Source: CAZDDI01 sp964504195
GTDB taxonomy: Bacteria; Chloroflexota; Anaerolineae; B4-G1; SLSP01
DNA: 64,000 bases
Reading direction: 5' to 3'
Assembly (NCBI GenBank): GCA_964504195.1
Contig: CAZDDI010000001.1
Coordinates: 372,001 to 436,000 of the forward strand
Of the stretch, positions 50,450-59,834 are shown in pieces; the first letter of the stretch is position 1; each line of letters opens with the position of its first letter. A program made the position numbers and the translations under genes. The notes under the pieces are model-generated. The model saw only the letters and a program-made list of their open reading frames with translations. It did not search any database and was not told the origin of the DNA.

Positions 50450-50510
50450 TTACGCATTACGTTTTACGCTTCACGTTTGGCGTCTCGCCAGACTATGTTA
50501 TGATAACCCC

Positions 50511-51671
50511 ATGATAACCTATATTGTACACTATGCCGAGTTGGGACTCAAGGGCAAAAACCGCCCCATGTTTGAGCAACGGCTGGCGCGCAACATCCGC
50601 GTCGCGTTGCGTGACCTGGGCGCGTGCCAGGTGCAACGCTTCTACAGCTATCTGCGGGTAGACTGCGAACAAGACGATCTTGCCCCTGTCATCGAGGAGC
50701 GGCTGGCGCGGGTGTTCGGCATCGCTTACTTTGCGCCTGTCACCGTCACCGCGCAAGACCCCGCCGCCATCGCTGAGGCGGTAGAACGGTTGGCGCTCCA
50801 GCATATCACGCCCAACACATCATTCCGCATAGATACGCGGCGCGGTGATAAGAAATTCCCCATCACCTCCGTGGAGCTGGATCGAGAGCTGGGCGCGCGT
50901 GTGGTGGCACTGACTGGGGCAACGGTCAAGTTACGCGATGCGGACGTGTGCATCGTGATACAAATCTATATCGAGGGGGCCTTTATCTTCTGCGAACGGC
51001 GCTCTGGCGCGGGCGGCCTGCCGGTGGGCGTGAGTGGCCGCGTGTTGACGCTGGTTTCCGGCGGTTTCGATTCGCCCGTAGCCGCGCACCTGATGCTCAA
51101 GCGGGGTTGTATGCCGGACTTCCTGCACTTCCACATGTTGCCCACAACGGAACAGGTGCGCAATTCCAAAGTCGTGGCGCTGGTACGCCAGTTGCTCGAA
51201 CCCCACCGTATCACTGTCCCGCTCTACCTGGCCCCAGCACACCCGTTCCAAATGGCGATGCTAGAACGAGATTCCCGCCTGGAAGTGGTGTTGTTCCGCC
51301 GGTTTGTCATGCGCGTAGGCGAGGCACTCGCACACCAGCGCGGGGCGCAGGCATTGGTGACCGGCGATAGCCTGGGGCAGGTTGCATCGCAAACTCTCAC
51401 CAACCTCGCCGTGATCAGCCAGGCTACTACCCTGCCAATTTTACGCCCCCTCATTGGTTTCGATAAATTAGAGATTACCAATCTGGCCCAACACATCGGC
51501 ACGCACGATCTCTCCGCTGCGCCCTATCAGGACCCCTGCTCAATGCACGCGCACAACCCCAAAACTTACGCGCGCCTGGCAGAAGTGGAAGCAATAGAAG
51601 CAGAGCTTGACATGGACGCCCTGATAGCTGAAACCCTCGCGCAGATGGAAGAAATCTGGTTTACCTGGTAA
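50511..51671 (+). CDS. thiI: tRNA 4-thiouridine synthase ThiI (without rhodanese domain)
   Basis: A 386-aa enzyme: an N-terminal ferredoxin-like domain and THUMP domain (about 50-165), then a PP-loop adenylation domain with VSGGFDSPVAAHLMLKRG (Ser183-Ser188). It activates uridine-8 of tRNA for thiolation and in some bacteria supports thiamine thiazole synthesis. The rhodanese extension of E. coli ThiI is missing, as in many Gram-positive-type enzymes, so sulfur would come directly from a cysteine desulfurase. The ATG at 50511 (MITYIVHYAELGLKGKNRP) is the conserved start. No strong Shine-Dalgarno is seen, and an AT-rich TATGAT lies only about ten bases upstream, so the transcript may be nearly leaderless. 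Confidence 0.93.
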   Translation: MITYIVHYAELGLKGKNRPMFEQRLARNIRVALRDLGACQVQRFYSYLRVDCEQDDLAPVIEERLARVFGIAYFAPVTVTAQDPAAIAEAVERLALQHITPNTSFRIDTRRGDKKFPITSVELDRELGARVVALTGATVKLRDADVCIVIQIYIEGAFIFCERRSGAGGLPVGVSGRVLTLVSGGFDSPVAAHLMLKRGCMPDFLHFHMLPTTEQVRNSKVVALVRQLLEPHRITVPLYLAPAHPFQMAMLERDSRLEVVLFRRFVMRVGEALAHQRGAQALVTGDSLGQVASQTLTNLAVISQATTLPILRPLIGFDKLEITNLAQHIGTHDLSAAPYQDPCSMHAHNPKTYARLAEVEAIEAELDMDALIAETLAQMEEIWFTW

Positions 51672-51756
51672 TACCAAACAAGATTTGTGCTATACTTAAT
51701 AATGAAACGTGAACCTTGTCTTCACGCACACACGCATTACGCAACACGAGGGATTC

Positions 51757-53046
51757 ATGGATTTACGCGCATTTTTAGCCGATCTGGAAGCCGCCGACGA
51801 GCTGGTGCGGGTAGCCGAGCCGCGTAACCCGTATTTGGAAATCGCGCGGGAGATTGCCGCGCGCGCTGAAACGCCCTTGCTCTTCGAGCAGCTGTCCGGC
51901 TTCCCCGGCTGGCGGCTGGCGACCGGATACATCGCCCAGCGGGCGCATTTCGCACGCGCGCTAGGCTGCACTGTGGACGCGCTAATTCCACGCATGGCGC
52001 AGGCGTTGGCGCATCCGCAATCGCCGCCCCCAACTGCCGCCGCACCCTGCCAAGAAGTGGTGCGGCCAGACGTGGACCTCACGCGCCTCCCCATCCCCCG
52101 CTACCACCCGCAGGATGGCGGGCCTTACATTACTACCGGCGTCGCCGTCATCCACGATCCCGACCTGGGACGCAACCTCTCGTTTCACCGGCTGATGCGG
52201 CTGGATGCGCAGCGTTTCGTCGGGCGCATCGTGGAGGGACGCGGCACACATACTGCCTGGCGCAAAGCGCCGGAAGGTCTGCCGCTGGCCGTTTGTATCG
52301 GCGTGCCGCCGCACATCTTGCTCGCAGCGGCGATGGCGCCTCCGCCGGGCGTGGACGAGCTGGCAATTGCCCACGCGCTCGCGCCAGTCTCCAGCACCCG
52401 CGCCGTAAGCATCCCACTTGACATCCCCGCCGAGGCCGAACTGGTACTGGAAGGCATCCTTACCCATGAGTTGACCGCCGAAGGCCCGTTCCCCGACCTC
52501 ACCGGCACGATGGACGGCGTGCGCCAGCAGCCGATCTTCCACGTGACAGCCATCACGCACCGGCGCGAGCCGATCTTCCACGCGCTGTTGCCCGCCGGAC
52601 TGGAACACAAGAACTTGATGGGAATGCCGCGTGAACCCACCATCTTCGCCGAAGTAAACCGCGTGACGCGCTGCACCGGCGTCTACATCACGCCGGGCGG
52701 GTGCTCGTGGCTGCACGCTGTCGTGCAGATCGAGAAAACCGGCCCGGAGGATGGCCGCCGCGCCATCGAAGCGGCGTTCCGGGGGCACAGCTCGCTCAAG
52801 CATGTGGTGGTGGTGGATACGGATGTGGACATCTACAACCCCGCCGATGTGGAATGGGCCATCGCCACGCGCGTGCAGGCCGACGCGGATGTGATCATCC
52901 TCAGCGACCAGCCCAGCTCCAGTCTTGATCCTTCAGCGCGGCAGACGCCGGGCCAGAAAGCGCGCACGGCCAAGCTGGGCGTAGATGCCACTATCCCCTG
53001 GGGCACGGCGCGCGAAGGCTATGTGCGTGTGAAATATGAGGCGTGA
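51757..53046 (+). CDS. UbiD-family (de)carboxylase
   Basis: A 429-aa member of the UbiD family, which uses prenylated FMN to decarboxylate (or carboxylate) aromatic or unsaturated acids. Features: MDLRAFLADLEAADELVRV, the central VAVIHDPDLGRNLSFHRLM, FPDLTGTMDGVRQQPIF, the active-site region ALLPAGLEHKNLMGMPREPTIF, and GCSWLHAVVQI. It could act in menaquinone/futalosine or aromatic metabolism. No UbiX partner is visible nearby. GAGGG precedes the ATG at 51757. Confidence 0.9.
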   Translation: MDLRAFLADLEAADELVRVAEPRNPYLEIAREIAARAETPLLFEQLSGFPGWRLATGYIAQRAHFARALGCTVDALIPRMAQALAHPQSPPPTAAAPCQEVVRPDVDLTRLPIPRYHPQDGGPYITTGVAVIHDPDLGRNLSFHRLMRLDAQRFVGRIVEGRGTHTAWRKAPEGLPLAVCIGVPPHILLAAAMAPPPGVDELAIAHALAPVSSTRAVSIPLDIPAEAELVLEGILTHELTAEGPFPDLTGTMDGVRQQPIFHVTAITHRREPIFHALLPAGLEHKNLMGMPREPTIFAEVNRVTRCTGVYITPGGCSWLHAVVQIEKTGPEDGRRAIEAAFRGHSSLKHVVVVDTDVDIYNPADVEWAIATRVQADADVIILSDQPSSSLDPSARQTPGQKARTAKLGVDATIPWGTAREGYVRVKYEA

Positions 53047-53078
53047 TGGGTGAGGGGGTGAGGGGGTGAGGAGTAAAG

Positions 53079-53142
53079 AATTTCTTGCTAATTCTAACGC
53101 TTTCTCGCCTATTCGCCATTCGCCTATTCGCCATTTGAGATT
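53079..53142. repeat. Repeat AATTTCTTGCTAATTCTAAC ... ATTCGCC type
   Basis: Contains ATTCGCCATTCGCCTATTCG, a word of the family found in protein linkers. It is the inverted partner of 50384-50449. Confidence 0.8.
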
Positions 53143-53168
53143 GTCTGATTTGCCAAAGGAGGCGCCTA

Positions 53169-53843
53169 ATGAATACGCTAAACCGCATTTTGATCGTTGT
53201 ACTCTTGTTGGTGCTCATCCCCGTGGTGAGCTTCGTGCTGGTGACGCCACATACCGTGCTGGTTGCTGTGGGCCAGGCGCTCGAAAATTTTGGAATGACC
53301 CTGGGCCAGATGAACGTACCGCTACGCCTTGTGGGCGGCATCTTCCTCGCGCTGCTCTTCGATGCGATGGCGCTCATCATCATCTTCCTGGAAGTGCGCC
53401 GCGCACGCCGCAACTTCATCCGCGTGCAGTTAGCCTCTGGCGGAATGGCGACGCTCAGCATCGAGAGTATCGCCGAGCAACTGCAATACCACCTCGACCC
53501 CATCGCTGGAGTCATCAAGGTCAAGCCCACCATCAAAGCCAAAGGCGAAAAGGTGCAGGCAGCTGTGGATGTCACCGTGACCGCCGGCTCGAACGTGCCA
53601 GAAATGGCCGCGCATCTGGTAGAAGTGGTGCAACAGGTGTTGAGTGTTGACCTGGGGCTACAAACCTCCGGCGACCCACAGGTGCGCCTGAGCGTTGCGC
53701 CACAGCCGCACACATCCCGGCCCCCGGCGCCTCCGGCACGCCAGATTGCGCCGCCCATGGTGAAGCCGCTTCCGCCGAACGATAGCCCCCGCCCGTGGAC
53801 TGGCCCTGAAGAAGCGCCCCCCAACCGGGAGCCGCTCGCGTGA
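53169..53843 (+). CDS. amaP: AmaP-like membrane anchor protein (Asp23-related)
   Basis: A 224-aa protein with two N-terminal TM segments (about 7-27 and 58-78) and a soluble Asp23/DUF322-like domain (about 85-180; GGMATLSIESIAEQLQYHLD, IKVKPTIKAKGEKVQAAVDV, then VEVVQQVLS). A Pro-rich tail follows. In Firmicutes AmaP anchors the alkaline-shock protein Asp23 to the membrane; here both functions may be in one chain. AAAGGAGG precedes the start. The stop overlaps scpB by four bases. Confidence 0.8.
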   Translation: MNTLNRILIVVLLLVLIPVVSFVLVTPHTVLVAVGQALENFGMTLGQMNVPLRLVGGIFLALLFDAMALIIIFLEVRRARRNFIRVQLASGGMATLSIESIAEQLQYHLDPIAGVIKVKPTIKAKGEKVQAAVDVTVTAGSNVPEMAAHLVEVVQQVLSVDLGLQTSGDPQVRLSVAPQPHTSRPPAPPARQIAPPMVKPLPPNDSPRPWTGPEEAPPNREPLA

Positions 53844-54394
53844 ACGATGCCCAGCCACTAGCGCCTGACGCACTACTGGAAGCCTTGCTCTTTGCCGCAC
53901 CCCAACCACCGACGCTGACCCAGCTCGCGGTGGCGTTGGGCTTGTCCGAAGAAGAAACATCCACCGTGCTGGAATGCCTGGAAGCCCGGCTAGCTGCAGG
54001 TGGACTGCGCCTCCAACGCTTGGGAAAACGGTTGCAGCTCATCACTGCCCCACAGGCAGCATCGCTGGTGGAGCAATTTTTGGGCCTGGAAGTCAACCTG
54101 CGGCTCTCGCAGGCCGCGTTGGAGACATTGGCGATTGTCGCCTACGCGCAACCTGTGACCCGCCCACAAATCGAGGCAATTCGTGGAGTCAACTCCGATG
54201 GCGTGTTACGCACTTTGCTCAACGCCGGGCTAGTGGAAGAAATGGGCCGCGCCGAAAGCGTGGGGCGGCCCATCCTCTACGGCCCGACGCTGGACTTCCT
54301 CCAACAGTTTGGCCTCAGCTCTGCGGCTGAGTTGCCTCCGCTCCAACTGCCCCAAGCGGAAAGTGCATCGCCTGTCATCACCGAGGCGGCCTAG
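53840..54394 (+). CDS. scpB: Segregation and condensation protein B
   Basis: A 184-aa ScpB, the kleisin-associated winged-helix subunit of the SMC-ScpA-ScpB condensin. Two winged-helix domains are visible: LLEALLFAAPQPPTLTQLAVAL, then LETLAIVAYAQPVTRPQIEAIRGVNSDGVLR (in pieces) and GLVEEMGRAESVGRPILYGPT. The start is a GTG overlapping the amaP stop (GTGA), which indicates translational coupling. scpA is not in the window. Confidence 0.93.
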   Translation: MNDAQPLAPDALLEALLFAAPQPPTLTQLAVALGLSEEETSTVLECLEARLAAGGLRLQRLGKRLQLITAPQAASLVEQFLGLEVNLRLSQAALETLAIVAYAQPVTRPQIEAIRGVNSDGVLRTLLNAGLVEEMGRAESVGRPILYGPTLDFLQQFGLSSAAELPPLQLPQAESASPVITEAA

Positions 54395-54407
54395 CAACCC
54401 GCCTACC

Positions 54408-56993
54408 ATGAACACCCAAAACCGCGAGCGCAGAGTGCGTCGCCTGTGGATAGGGCTATTGCTGGCGCTGCTGCTGGCCGGGCTGGGTGTAGCAGCATGG
54501 GCGCAAGCTCCCTCAGGCGCGGTGGGCGTCTATTACGTCGGGCCAGAAGACGCTATCGCCGTGGCCCTATCTCGCGCCGCGCCGTATCTGGCGCGCGTTG
54601 ATCGTCCCGAGCTCGCACGGGTTTTTGTCATCAACAACATCCAACCAGACTACGAAGATTTGCGTGTCTGGGGCCGCCAGGTGCAGCGTGAGACGGTAGG
54701 GCTGGTCATTTTCTGCGGCCCCAATTTCCCCACAAGCGCCGGGGAGGACTTACAACCCTTGCTGGGCGTGAGCACCTTCGTGGTCAACCGCCGCGACGAC
54801 CTACAAGCCCTGACCGCTGGTTCAGCCCGCGATCCGCTCTCGTCTGCTGTCAACTGGAGCTCCGCGCCGCCGCTCGCTGCGCGCACCACCATTTCCAACC
54901 CCAACCTGTTGCAATCCATTGCGCTTACCACAGTGGGCGATCCGGTCGCGCAACGCTTACGCGGGCGCGAGCGGTTCCAAGTGATGATTGTAGATGCCTG
55001 GCTGGAGCATCCCTCCAATGCAGCGTGGCAACAATGGCCGTATTATAACTACATCATCTACCGCCTCATTGCCGAAGCCGGGGGCGCGACACGGGCGCTC
55101 AGCTTCGCGCAATACCCGCTCTCACCCGTCCCACATGATGCAACGCGTCTGCTATTCACCATTGCCGGCGCAGCGTTACTATTTCTCACGTTGAGCATCT
55201 TCTTCCTGGCGCGGCGCACGCTCTTTTTGCGTCCCCAACTGCTGGATGGCCCTTATCGCGCGGCACGTCCGCCCGCCGGGGATTGGGAACGGGTTGGCTT
55301 TCACCGCCCGCTGGCGGGCTTTCTTTATGCGATGGCAGCCGGCGCATTCTTGTTCATTCCGCTGGCGCTGTATCAGGTTTATCTGCTGCCGGAGGTACTG
55401 TTGCCCTGGCCGCAGACGTTGGAATTTTGGGAGCTATCTGCTCAATGGCTGGCGGGTGCATGGCTGCTCTTCGATCTAGGAGCCGGGGTCGCCATGGTGC
55501 GCCGGTTTGCCGAATTGCGCATTTACACGCCGCGCGAGGGCTTCCGCTATGTGCAGGCGTATTTCTGGTGGCAACTGCTGAGTGGCGCGGCCCGGCTAGT
55601 GATCGTAGGGCTGCTGGCTGTGACCGTGTTTCCGCAAACGACGCTGGCGCACCTGGCATTTTACTTCCTGGTCCATGCCTGCACACAGTTCCCCGGTTTC
55701 TTGCGCATCTTCGGGCTTTTCTTCCGTGCCGTGCAACGACTGGATCACGAACAGCGCATCCACTTTACCCTGTGGTTGACCGGGCCGCTCTTTTCCGGCG
55801 CGACGATTCTATGGCTCCGACAATGGGGCGCGGCACAACCCGCCGTCGGCGAGGCGTTGGGCGGCATGATTGGGCTGGGCGTAGGCCTGTATCTGGCGGA
55901 GGTAGTGGCCTTTGGAGTAGGATTGATTCTTTACCGGCAGTTGGGCTATCGGTTACGTCCGGTGCTTGCGCCTTCATTCGACTGGCGCATCTTGGGGTCG
56001 CTGTTCGCATTTGGCGCAAAGTTGGCTTTTGGCGATATAGCAACAGCCGCGGGCTATCTAGCACAGGGCGCGCTCATCGCAGTGCTGGTGGATGTCGCCA
56101 TCTGGCGGCAAAGTTGGCTGTTGATTAGCAGCGTCGCGGCACTGTATACGCTACTCGGTAGCGGCCTGTACGATGGGCTAATGCCGGCCCTGGTCGAAAC
56201 CTATACACAGGGTTATATAAGCCTGAGCCGTTATTACATCAGCCAGGCATTTCGCTATGGCTTGTGGTTTTCTATTTTGACATTGGCGCTGTTAGCAGCT
56301 ATCGGCGACCGTTTTTTACTGGGCATCCTGGGCGCATCCGCCGCGCCAGCTGTGATATGGGTGATTCCGGCGTTATTTGTGGGACTGTTCGAGTGGCCTG
56401 TCTGGCTTGCTAATCGCACGCTGGAAGCGGCGAATCGTCCGGGGGTACGCTCATGGGTAATGGTAGGAGCGCAGGGCGTGCGTCTAGTGCTGGTATTCCT
56501 CTTCACGCGCGCCTGGGGCATCCCCGGCTTGCTTTGGGCGTTACTATTGAGCGCGATGCTCCATGGACTGGTAGCCTGGCTCTGGGTGGGCCGCCTGGTA
56601 TTGCGCCCGCGCGTGTATCTCTGGCAAACCCTCATCGCGCCAGTCGGCGCAGGGGTACTGGTCTACAATATTTTACGGCTGGCGGGCGATCTGTGGTGGC
56701 AGCCGGAGCCGGCCGCGAGCTTGTGGTTAACGTTGGGGGCGTTCGTCGTGACCTTGCCATGCTACGCGCTGTTGACCGGGCTGCTGGGCGGCTGGGATGA
56801 CAACGGCCTGGAGGAGCTACGCCGGGCGACGCGCCTAAGCGGGTTAGGACAACCCATCGGATGGCTAGTGCTGCGCTGCGTGACCTTGGGGGCGCGCGTT
56901 TCGCCCCTACACAACGCCTTTGTCATGCCCTTGAGCGGGATGGCGGAAGAAGAAGCACACGCCCTCACCCTGCGTCGCAAGCCATTAGAATGA
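54408..56993 (+). CDS. Large polytopic membrane protein, flippase-like (MOP superfamily?)
   Basis: An 861-aa protein: signal-anchor (12-33), an extracytoplasmic domain of about 220 residues (VGVYYVGPEDAIAVALSRAAPYL, RVFVINNIQPDYEDL, VIFCGPNF) with no recognised family, one TM, then about 14 TM segments (330-810). The spacing and Gly/Pro-rich helices of the TM part recall MATE/MurJ/Wzx-type lipid-linked sugar flippases. Immediately downstream of scpB with a 13-base gap. Substrate and class are inference; it could be a polysaccharide export component. Confidence 0.55.
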   Translation: MNTQNRERRVRRLWIGLLLALLLAGLGVAAWAQAPSGAVGVYYVGPEDAIAVALSRAAPYLARVDRPELARVFVINNIQPDYEDLRVWGRQVQRETVGLVIFCGPNFPTSAGEDLQPLLGVSTFVVNRRDDLQALTAGSARDPLSSAVNWSSAPPLAARTTISNPNLLQSIALTTVGDPVAQRLRGRERFQVMIVDAWLEHPSNAAWQQWPYYNYIIYRLIAEAGGATRALSFAQYPLSPVPHDATRLLFTIAGAALLFLTLSIFFLARRTLFLRPQLLDGPYRAARPPAGDWERVGFHRPLAGFLYAMAAGAFLFIPLALYQVYLLPEVLLPWPQTLEFWELSAQWLAGAWLLFDLGAGVAMVRRFAELRIYTPREGFRYVQAYFWWQLLSGAARLVIVGLLAVTVFPQTTLAHLAFYFLVHACTQFPGFLRIFGLFFRAVQRLDHEQRIHFTLWLTGPLFSGATILWLRQWGAAQPAVGEALGGMIGLGVGLYLAEVVAFGVGLILYRQLGYRLRPVLAPSFDWRILGSLFAFGAKLAFGDIATAAGYLAQGALIAVLVDVAIWRQSWLLISSVAALYTLLGSGLYDGLMPALVETYTQGYISLSRYYISQAFRYGLWFSILTLALLAAIGDRFLLGILGASAAPAVIWVIPALFVGLFEWPVWLANRTLEAANRPGVRSWVMVGAQGVRLVLVFLFTRAWGIPGLLWALLLSAMLHGLVAWLWVGRLVLRPRVYLWQTLIAPVGAGVLVYNILRLAGDLWWQPEPAASLWLTLGAFVVTLPCYALLTGLLGGWDDNGLEELRRATRLSGLGQPIGWLVLRCVTLGARVSPLHNAFVMPLSGMAEEEAHALTLRRKPLE

Positions 56994-57020
56994 AACGTGA
57001 GGCGTGATTTTCTTCACGCC

Positions 57021-57506
57021 TCATTCCCACTGCATTTGTAGGCCCGCTGCATCAAAGTGATACGCCCCGTAAAATACCGGCCCAGGCTCCAGAACACGTG
57101 GTAGCAGAGTGTACAAATCTTCCACTAATGGCAACTCCAACAACGCCTTCCGCGCGATCCACTGGGGCACGCCCTCACCTGAAGCACGCGGAACGCCTGC
57201 CGCTTCTCCCACAAACACAAACAACACAATGCCCGGCGGCTCCGGCAGGGTGACATGGATGAGCGCGCGCAACGTCAGCCCCTCCACGCTCAAGCCCGTC
57301 TCCTCGTGTACTTCGCGCAACGCAGCAGCGTAGGGCGTCTCGCCGGATTCGAGATGCCCGCCCACCCCATTCCACAGATTGGCCCAGAGGCGCTTGTGCG
57401 GCGCTCCTTTGAGGAGCAACACTTGCGCGCCTTGCGTCAAAAAAACCAACACGCGAGGAATGACAGTGTAACGCGGGCGGGCGTCGCGCTGGTCTTGCGC
57501 TTGCAT
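57021..57506 (-). CDS. Nudix hydrolase
   Basis: A 161-aa Nudix-fold hydrolase of nucleoside diphosphate derivatives, with a complete Nudix box GGHLESGETPYAAALREVHEETGL (in part: GETPYAAALREVHEETG). MutT/8-oxo-dGTP type is possible given VIPRVLVFLTQGAQVLLLKG at the N-terminus and LWANLWNGVGGH before the box. An ATG at 57542 would overlap the upstream gene by 35 bases. The ATG at 57506 lies right behind that gene's stop codon and is preferred. Confidence 0.88.
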   Translation of the reverse strand: MQAQDQRDARPRYTVIPRVLVFLTQGAQVLLLKGAPHKRLWANLWNGVGGHLESGETPYAAALREVHEETGLSVEGLTLRALIHVTLPEPPGIVLFVFVGEAAGVPRASGEGVPQWIARKALLELPLVEDLYTLLPRVLEPGPVFYGAYHFDAAGLQMQWE

Positions 57507-57507
57507 G

Positions 57508-58449
57508 TTACCGCTCTGGCCCGGCATACGTGTTACCGCCATAGTAAAGAATCAGCGCGTGGGTCACTTCGTAAGTGAGCCAGCGGCTAGGATGCTGGAT
57601 GCGCTCCCAAGGCAGCGCGGGCGTAGATTTGACCTTATGCCATTGTCCATCATCGTTCTGCATGATGATAAGCCGGTTGAGAAAATCTGTCAGCCGGTGA
57701 TGATTGGTGTGCCCGGCGCGCGTAAGCAAGTGACAGAGTTCGGCCAGATCAGAGTTGTAGTAACGGGGGAAGGTGGGCTGCACCCAGGGCAAATCGCGCC
57801 CGGTGAAATCATAGAGATGGTTGAGCAACAGGTTGCACAACACCTGGATGGCCTCATTTTCTTCGGTACTGCGCATGGCTGGGGATACACTCATTAAAGC
57901 AGCCAGCGATTTGACCAGTCCCCACTGGCACAATCCTCCGGCGATGGGGCACTTGAGCTGTTCCTGCCGCTCGTGGATGACATACAGCAGCATAGTGCGG
58001 GCGGAGATAGCTCGTGGATCCTCCTGATAGCCAAAGTTCGCCAGGGTTTGCAGCGCTATACCGGTGTAACAGAGCCAGGGGGAGGAAGGGAGATCATCGA
58101 GAGCAAAACGCCCATCACTGACGCGCCCGCGATTCAGTAGGATTTCACAGGCCGCTGCAGCTTCCGGAAAAATAGGTGCTCGCAACTGCGCCAGGATGTA
58201 GAGCCGCCCCAGCGTGCCCGCCGGACCGCCGAAATAAGGGTTTTCAGCCCGCCCCCAGGCATTGACCGAATCGTACTGCGAAATCAGTTCGCGGACGGGT
58301 TCCCAAGTAAGCATGGCTTGTTGCGCCGCATCACATTGCGCTTGCGGGGCGTGTAAAATATCACGCAAGGTGAGATAGCGCGCAGAAGGGTTAACCGGAT
58401 CCAATAGCCAGGGAACCGGGTCGCGCTTGACGAAATCCAACCAACGCAT
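57508..58449 (-). CDS. Alpha/alpha-toroid (prenyltransferase/squalene-oxidase repeat-like) protein
   Basis: A 313-aa soluble protein built of helical pairs with Trp/Gly-rich turns (SSPWLCYTGIALQTLANFGY, GGLCQWGLVKSLAALMSV, NDDGQWHKVKSTPALPWERI, PSRWLTYEVTHALIL), the look of terpenoid-cyclase/prenyltransferase alpha-alpha toroids. The DxDD-type cyclase motif is not seen, so enzymatic terpene cyclisation is not claimed. It is adjacent to the Nudix gene on the same strand. Function unknown. Confidence 0.65.
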   Translation of the reverse strand: MRWLDFVKRDPVPWLLDPVNPSARYLTLRDILHAPQAQCDAAQQAMLTWEPVRELISQYDSVNAWGRAENPYFGGPAGTLGRLYILAQLRAPIFPEAAAACEILLNRGRVSDGRFALDDLPSSPWLCYTGIALQTLANFGYQEDPRAISARTMLLYVIHERQEQLKCPIAGGLCQWGLVKSLAALMSVSPAMRSTEENEAIQVLCNLLLNHLYDFTGRDLPWVQPTFPRYYNSDLAELCHLLTRAGHTNHHRLTDFLNRLIIMQNDDGQWHKVKSTPALPWERIQHPSRWLTYEVTHALILYYGGNTYAGPER

Positions 58450-58478
58450 GAATGTGAAGTCCTGTTGTGAAATGTGCT

Positions 58479-58970
58479 CTAAAGTTTGTAACCGATCATG
58501 CGCAAGAAGCCCTTGCGCCAGGCGATGCCCTCATCGTCCTCCACGCCCTGACTCTTCATGCCATCAATCACGCCAAGGATGCCACGCCCCTGCGCACTCT
58601 CCGCCACGATGACTTCGACCGGGTTCGCGGTAGCACAGAAGATGCGCGCCACTTCCGGCACTAGCTTCACCGCATTGAGAACATTAATGGGGTAGAAACC
58701 TTCGGCCAGGAAAATGATAAAAGCGTGCCCGGTGCTGAGGTTAAGCGCGTTGGTTTGCGCCAGCGCAATCATCACATCATCCGTCCCGCTCCAGCGAACG
58801 AGCGCCTTACCGGAGGCCTCGCAAAAAGCCAGGCCGAATTTAATCCCCGGCACGGCGGTCACAAGTGCCTCATGCAGGTCTTCGACGGTCTTGATAAAGT
58901 GAGATTGCCCCAGAATAAAATTGATCGGTTCAGGTTTTTCAATACGGATAAGGCTTAGTTCCAAATTCAT
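58479..58970 (-). CDS. Adenosine-specific kinase
   Basis: A 163-aa protein of the adenosine-specific kinase family found mainly in archaea and thermophilic bacteria: NFILGQSHFIKTVEDLHEAL, GIKFGLAFCEASGKALVRWSG, GHAFIIFLAEGFYPINVLNAVK, and CATANPVEVIVAESAQGRGILGVIDG. It is proposed to phosphorylate adenosine. AGGAG precedes the ATG. Full family length. Confidence 0.9.
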   Translation of the reverse strand: MNLELSLIRIEKPEPINFILGQSHFIKTVEDLHEALVTAVPGIKFGLAFCEASGKALVRWSGTDDVMIALAQTNALNLSTGHAFIIFLAEGFYPINVLNAVKLVPEVARIFCATANPVEVIVAESAQGRGILGVIDGMKSQGVEDDEGIAWRKGFLRMIGYKL

Positions 58971-59049
58971 GGGTTACTCCTATCAGATTGTCGTAAAACG
59001 TAATTTTTCGAAGATTGTTATTCAGCCGTACAGATTAAAGCCCACCCCA

Positions 59050-59820
59050 TTAGTCCGCCAGCACTTTGAGGCTGAACGTGCACGGGTACAACTCCCGCTT
59101 GTGCATCTCGACATCATACCCAGTATACCCGCAGTAGAAATACTGCGGAAACTCGTGCAAAAATGCGATGCGCAAACCGGGTTGGGAGAATGCCGTCACG
59201 ATGTCGCCTAGCGTCCAGTCCCACTCGTAGGATTTGGCGGTAATCTCCAGATCGGGCGTGGTGTAATCGCTGAAACTCTCATATTCCAACGCGCCCTTGT
59301 GGAAATAATCGTGCTTGATGATGGTTACGCCATCCGTTTGCTCCAGCATATTCCGAAACGGATGCCCGTCGTGCAGATAGAAGAAGCCGCCGGGCTTCAA
59401 CAGCTGGCGCACCGTTGCCGCGAATTTCTCGATGTCGGGAATCCAGCACAACACGCCCGTCGAAGCGAAGACGATATCATAGCGCGTCGTGATTTGGCCG
59501 ACCAATTCCATCACATCCGCCGTGATGAAGGTTGCCGCCTGCCCTGTATGCTCAGCGATACGCCGGGCATACTTGATGGATTCGGGCGAAATATCCACCC
59601 CCGTGACCTCTGCCCCCAGCAAGCCCCAGGAGAGCGTATCCGTACCGATGTGGCAGAATAGATGGAGAAGCGATTTACCCTGCACAGCGCCCACCTCGGC
59701 CCGGATTAGATCACAGAGGACAGGTTCGCCCGCCAGCAGCTTCTCCAAGTGGTAGGTCTGGTAGTGCGTCTTGGCGACAGCGTCCCATACCTGGCTGTTG
59801 GCGTGGGTCATGTTATCCAT
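59050..59820 (-). CDS. SAM-dependent methyltransferase (class I)
   Basis: A 256-aa methyltransferase with the class I Rossmann motifs: KSLLHLFCHIGTDTLSWGLLGAEVTGVDISPE (motif I with the D of VTGVDIS), AATFITADVMEL, and YDIVFASTGVLCWIPDIEKF, then LLKPGGFFYLHDGHPF. Substrate unknown. The nearest ATGs are 59820 and 59811. Monocistronic in appearance. Confidence 0.88.
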   Translation of the reverse strand: MDNMTHANSQVWDAVAKTHYQTYHLEKLLAGEPVLCDLIRAEVGAVQGKSLLHLFCHIGTDTLSWGLLGAEVTGVDISPESIKYARRIAEHTGQAATFITADVMELVGQITTRYDIVFASTGVLCWIPDIEKFAATVRQLLKPGGFFYLHDGHPFRNMLEQTDGVTIIKHDYFHKGALEYESFSDYTTPDLEITAKSYEWDWTLGDIVTAFSQPGLRIAFLHEFPQYFYCGYTGYDVEMHKRELYPCTFSLKVLAD

Positions 59821-59834
59821 CAAAAATATTCCCT

